A stretch of 64,000 nucleotides of DNA from Parasediminibacterium sp051861445 (lineage in GTDB: Bacteria > Bacteroidota > Bacteroidia > Chitinophagales > Chitinophagaceae), in assembly GCA_051861445.1 (NCBI GenBank), contig JBHYCS010000006.1, positions 117,575-181,574 on the forward strand, written 5' to 3'. A program made the translations under genes and the position numbers. The notes beneath the pieces were generated by a model. It saw only the letters and a list, made by a program, of their open reading frames with translations, did no database searches and was not told where the DNA came from. Positions 60,931 to 64,000 of the stretch are shown piece after piece. Position 1 is the stretch's first letter. Every line of letters begins with the position of its first letter.

Positions 60931-62286
60931 TTGAGAGTTGCAGTAATTCTATCAGTTCTTGCATTATTAATTTTATATGCATGTAAAAGAAGCATAGTAG
61001 ATGTTCAAGAAAATAATGTTTTCAATGCCACTTTAGCTAAAGAATGGTACTATGGTGTGTTTAAAAAAACAGATGAATATAAAAACAGCAAGGTAAAAAA
61101 CAATCAACTACCAGATTGGAAAAATGGACTTTACTATAAAAATGGAGATTTAGAAATAGTAGAATTTCCATTATATAAAAATGAAAAAAAAGTACTTATA
61201 GAGAAAAAGGGAAAATTATCGACTGCGGAAATTGGAAGATTGGTGGCTGCAACTAGCAATAAAATTGCTTTTATTAAAGACAAGTTAGGTAACATTATGG
61301 TGAGAGAAATTGATTATATACCTGATTGGGATTATTTAAAACAAAATGGTTATGATATTAGTGATTATTACTACTCGAAACCTAATACAAGTTTTACAGG
61401 AAAAATGTATGCAAAGCATTGGGGTGGAAAAATAATTAGCTATCATAAAATTATAAATGGAAGTTCTTCACTTAGAAAGCCTGAAAATAAGGTTTCCCCT
61501 TTTGGTAATCAAGTTGCAACCCAGTCAGAAGATTGCCCTAATATAATTGTACAAACTTGGAAAATAACTTGCGTATTTGAGTTACATGGTGATGTATGGG
61601 TGAATTCGGGAGAATGTGATGAACCCGAATTGGTTGATGAACAAGAATATCCTGATCCAAATTGTGGTAATGGCGGAGACCCAGAAGAATGTGAAATGTA
61701 TGGAACTTGCCCACCAAATAATGGCAGTGGCGGTACAGAGCCGCCAACTGACTGTTCAAATAGTCAAGCAGAAGCCATGGCAATTGTACAAAGTGAATTC
61801 GATAAGTTAAATAACATCCAAGTTGAAAATAATTCTGAAACTGTGGATGACATAGAAGATGAAAATAGTTTAAATGAGAATTTAGGTCAAGTATTTAAAG
61901 ATGCTATCGTAACTTGGACAATAGCCAAAGATGGAACTGGAAATAAAATCATTGCGAAAACACATTGGCTAATAACGTGGGATTCTCCTAATTTCGCAAC
62001 CACTAATAATAAGAACAAAACTATGACCCTAACACATATGGAGTCTAAATATGTTGGCACCAACCATTTTTGCATTACTACTTGGCATCAAGATAGCCAC
62101 TTAGAAGTTATTTCAAATAACAATACTCGTAAACCGAGTGGAAGAGCTTACGTTTCTGGTAGTTTAACAGTTACTGCAAAAGCTAAAGTTAAAATTACAA
62201 CTAGAAACAATTGCGAAATAGAGTTTAATCCAGGATTAGAAAACACACAGGATGTTTCATCTTTTATCGATTTTAGAGTTTTATGA
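60931..62286 (+). CDS. Uncharacterised lipoprotein with Cys-rich centre (possible N-terminal frame break)
   Basis: A 451-residue lipoprotein by this TTG start (lipobox LILYAC, Cys17). Residues about 20-195 contain WYYGVFKKTDEY and GRLVAATSNKI. A Cys-rich, Gly/Pro-rich segment follows (about 196-285: SEDCPNIIVQ, CDEPELVDEQEYPDPNCG, ECEMYGTCPP), then a C-terminal domain ending NNCEIEFNPGLENTQDVSSF. No family is recognised. A stronger start would be ATG 60884, but its seven-A run puts it one base out of frame; with one extra A it would read straight into the lipoprotein. Its stop overlaps the next start (ATGA). Confidence 0.7.
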   Translation: MRVAVILSVLALLILYACKRSIVDVQENNVFNATLAKEWYYGVFKKTDEYKNSKVKNNQLPDWKNGLYYKNGDLEIVEFPLYKNEKKVLIEKKGKLSTAEIGRLVAATSNKIAFIKDKLGNIMVREIDYIPDWDYLKQNGYDISDYYYSKPNTSFTGKMYAKHWGGKIISYHKIINGSSSLRKPENKVSPFGNQVATQSEDCPNIIVQTWKITCVFELHGDVWVNSGECDEPELVDEQEYPDPNCGNGGDPEECEMYGTCPPNNGSGGTEPPTDCSNSQAEAMAIVQSEFDKLNNIQVENNSETVDDIEDENSLNENLGQVFKDAIVTWTIAKDGTGNKIIAKTHWLITWDSPNFATTNNKNKTMTLTHMESKYVGTNHFCITTWHQDSHLEVISNNNTRKPSGRAYVSGSLTVTAKAKVKITTRNNCEIEFNPGLENTQDVSSFIDFRVL

Positions 62287-63023
62287 GAAATATTTTTTTA
62301 ACGATTATTATAATATTTATTTCAGAAAGTTTAGTTGCACAAACAAATTCAAAATCTGGAACAAGTTATTCTATTACAGTAGAATCTGTTGAAAGGGCTA
62401 ACAATAACTCATACAAGAAGGCTATAGAGTACCATTTTATTGCTTATTCAAACAAGTTAGTTCAGTTGATTAAAAAAGCTGTTGTCAATAGTTCTATAAC
62501 AATTTCAGAAGATGCCCTTGAAGATACAATAAACACACCTGAAGGTGATACCACTTATGTGATAACCAATGTTTTGGTTACAGATATAGAAAAAAGACTC
62601 ACTTATGTTTTTAATAATTTTACCACTTCAGCAAAAAAAATTAGTGCAAAGAAATATGATAGTATAAAAATAGGATTAAATCTAAGAGGGGTTTCTGTCA
62701 AGGCACGAAAAAAAATAGATATTAAAAACAAAATATCTGATACAATTTTATCGAATCATGCGTATAAATATGATTTATTTCCCACTCAAGACAGCAGAGG
62801 AAAAGATTCAATCTTATTATATTGTTTTTATTTAACTCGTCCTTTGTTATCACCATTCACAATGAAAGGAATTCCTAATCTAAATGGTAAATACTCATTT
62901 GCGGGCATAAAATATGTATTACCTAAAGATGGTTATTCATATTCAATAATTATTGAGAACATTAAAACAGTAACAAAAAAAGAAATTGAAATTCTTGATT
63001 CTTTAATCAAAAAGTGCAAATAA
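62283..63023 (+). CDS. Uncharacterised secreted protein of the terminal cassette
   Basis: A 246-residue protein with a signal peptide (MRNIFLTIIIIFISESLVAQ). The mature part is soluble and polar: TYVITNVLVTDIEKRLTYVF, KKYDSIKIGLNLRGVSV and LYCFYLTRPLLSPFTMKGI. I recognise no family or catalytic motif. It is coupled to the lipoprotein gene by an ATGA overlap and lies just before the O-antigen-ligase-like gene. The three genes look like one transcript. Confidence 0.65.
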   Translation: MRNIFLTIIIIFISESLVAQTNSKSGTSYSITVESVERANNNSYKKAIEYHFIAYSNKLVQLIKKAVVNSSITISEDALEDTINTPEGDTTYVITNVLVTDIEKRLTYVFNNFTTSAKKISAKKYDSIKIGLNLRGVSVKARKKIDIKNKISDTILSNHAYKYDLFPTQDSRGKDSILLYCFYLTRPLLSPFTMKGIPNLNGKYSFAGIKYVLPKDGYSYSIIIENIKTVTKKEIEILDSLIKKCK

Positions 63024-63031
63024 TAACCTTC

Positions 63032-63952
63032 ATGTTATTTGAATATGCCAATTCAAGTATAAAAGCAATCCTTTATGGGATTGCTTTTATTTTGTTAATC
63101 TGTAATAATAAAGAAAATATAAAATATCTATCGTTAAAAGTATTATACTACTTACTTTTATTTTCCTGCTTGTATCTCATTTTAATTAGTAATAGCCGTA
63201 TTGTTTGGTTCGGTATTCTAGCAATATTATATCTGCTTTTTGGAATAAAAAACAGACAAATAAAAATTATACACAAAATAATTGTTTCCATAATTGGAAT
63301 AATAGTTGGAGTCTCCTGTTTCTTTTTCAAATTAAATTCTAGTCTAGGTAGACTTCATATTTATAAAATAAATTTTCTCATTCTAAAAGATTATTGGCAA
63401 TATGGAATTAACAAGCCATATAATATTTTGTATAACCATTATCAAGCAGAATATTTCTTAAAAAAATCTACAGTAACCATTAATGAAAAACTATTAGCCT
63501 CAAATGGCTTTTTTGTATTTAATGAATGGCTTAATATTTTTTTACACTTTGGTATTTTTGGGTTTATTGCAACCATTTTATTATCTAGTGTACTACTCTA
63601 CATAGCATTAAAGAAAATATATGCCAATGAAATGGTAACAGAATCTTCTATAATCATTTTCCTCCTCATTGTATCAACCGTGTCTTATCCATTTAGTTTT
63701 AATATTTTTCAACTTATACTAGTCGTTTGTCTTATCAGGTTAGCAAACAAAAGGCTTGTTAAGAAAAAATTATACTTTGTTTTTCTATCCATCTATATTA
63801 TCGGTATCGCATTTTTTGCATCTAAAGAATATAGTTTATATAAGTACGACAATCGGTACAAAAGTATTTTAACTCTATTTCAAACAGGTTATTTCAATAA
63901 ATCGTTAGAATTATATCATCAAAATAAAGAAGATAACTCCTTTACAGGGTAA
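63032..63952 (+). CDS. O-antigen-ligase-like membrane protein, probably truncated
   Basis: A 306-residue membrane protein from the ATG at 63032 (a GTG at 63014 is an alternative). SNSRIVWFGILAILYLLFG and NEWLNIFLHFGIFGFIATI match the O-antigen ligase / Wzy-like family, where an SR motif lies mid-protein. Full-length members have several more N-terminal helices and, in Bacteroidota, often a C-terminal TPR region. Here the protein begins just before the SR segment and stops shortly after a TPR-like start (YKSILTLFQTGYFNKSLELY). It may be a remnant; the stop codon coincides with a possible insertion-sequence edge. Confidence 0.6.
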   Translation: MLFEYANSSIKAILYGIAFILLICNNKENIKYLSLKVLYYLLLFSCLYLILISNSRIVWFGILAILYLLFGIKNRQIKIIHKIIVSIIGIIVGVSCFFFKLNSSLGRLHIYKINFLILKDYWQYGINKPYNILYNHYQAEYFLKKSTVTINEKLLASNGFFVFNEWLNIFLHFGIFGFIATILLSSVLLYIALKKIYANEMVTESSIIIFLLIVSTVSYPFSFNIFQLILVVCLIRLANKRLVKKKLYFVFLSIYIIGIAFFASKEYSLYKYDNRYKSILTLFQTGYFNKSLELYHQNKEDNSFTG

Positions 63953-64000
63953 GCTCCCCCAAAAACAGTACGGTTTAAAAGTAGACAAAATGTTTAATTT
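63950..64000 (+). mobile_element. Possible left end of an insertion sequence at the window edge
   Basis: From about 63950 the sequence changes to a GC-richer motif, TAAGCTCCCCCAAAAA then CAGTACGGTTTAAAAGTAGA, followed by an ATG at 63990. Runs of C then A followed by GTACGG and an A-rich tract, just before an ATG, resemble termini of IS3-type elements as I remember them. The stop of the truncated ligase gene falls exactly at this junction. Only about 50 bases are visible, so this is tentative. Confidence 0.3.

Noticed and set aside
1..64000. CRISPR array or prophage
   Set aside because: I found no regularly spaced direct repeats and no phage structural, integrase or lysis genes.

Overview
The window is AT-rich chromosomal DNA of a Bacteroidota bacterium, most likely of the Chitinophagaceae or a close relative. 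The evidence is a fused LpxC-FabZ protein, a PorX response regulator with a PglZ domain, a GldB gliding lipoprotein, a polysaccharide-utilisation locus with a one-piece propeller/Y_Y_Y regulator, and many promoters with the Bacteroidota -7 element TAnnTTTG. I see no plasmid, phage or CRISPR structure. The only hint of a mobile element is at the extreme right edge.

Layout. 1-1714: the end of a membrane protein, then a NarL-type histidine kinase and response regulator. 1813-20623: a beta-glucan (laminarin-type) utilisation locus. Eight genes run leftwards (a glycosidase fused to an outer-membrane barrel, a surface glycan-binding lipoprotein, a GH16 lipoprotein, a very large glucan phosphorylase candidate, a secreted GH17-like enzyme, GH30, an MFS symporter fused to GH17, and a free GH17). 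A divergent membrane-spanning sensor/LuxR-type regulator faces them. 20687-26403: a small membrane protein, three tandem universal stress proteins, glycyl-tRNA synthetase, a MazG-type pyrophosphohydrolase, a truncated haemoglobin and D-aminoacyl-tRNA deacylase. 26438-30185: ArfB, an MbnP/MbnH-like pair and a Wzx-like flippase. 30284-34975: tRNA-Leu(UAG), trigger factor, two ClpP paralogues, ClpX and a 49-residue protein. 35018-44864: small proteins, LolD, a lipid A cluster (HD hydrolase, lpxD, membrane protein, lpxC-fabZ, lpxA), dnaX and gldB. 44990-51533: nadE, an acyl-CoA dehydrogenase, a membrane protein/winged-helix/CreD module, DgkA and DUF1361. 51544-59174: HhH protein, PhnP-like hydrolase, PorX, GNAT-like protein, CoA-binding protein, a GbsR-controlled pair of membrane proteins and S16. 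59325-64000: a LytTR regulator, an XRE regulator and an uncharacterised lipoprotein / secreted protein / O-antigen-ligase-like cassette that ends at a possible insertion-sequence border.

How the genes work together. In the glucan locus the surface lipoproteins and the barrel-fused glycosidase would bind, cut and pass beta-1,3/1,6-glucan across the outer membrane. The secreted GH17-like and GH30 enzymes trim it in the periplasm. The MFS-GH17 fusion imports oligosaccharides, and GH17 plus the phosphorylase finish them in the cytoplasm. No SusC/SusD pair is present. Four ACATC half-sites lie just upstream of the predicted locus promoter, which suits activation by the divergent regulator. The rest is largely housekeeping: translation quality control, Clp proteolysis, lipid A and lipoprotein export, and T9SS/gliding functions.

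Most noteworthy: the enzyme-barrel and transporter-enzyme fusions, the repeated operator-like sites (ACATC repeats, paired GbsR palindromes, a TetR-type palindrome, paired ACTTTG-N5-CAAAG sites), an A10 slippage tract in dnaX exactly at the end of the clamp-loader core, an MbnP/MbnH-like pair, and a poly-A frame break at the start of an uncharacterised lipoprotein. All assignments come from reading the sequence; no database search was run.
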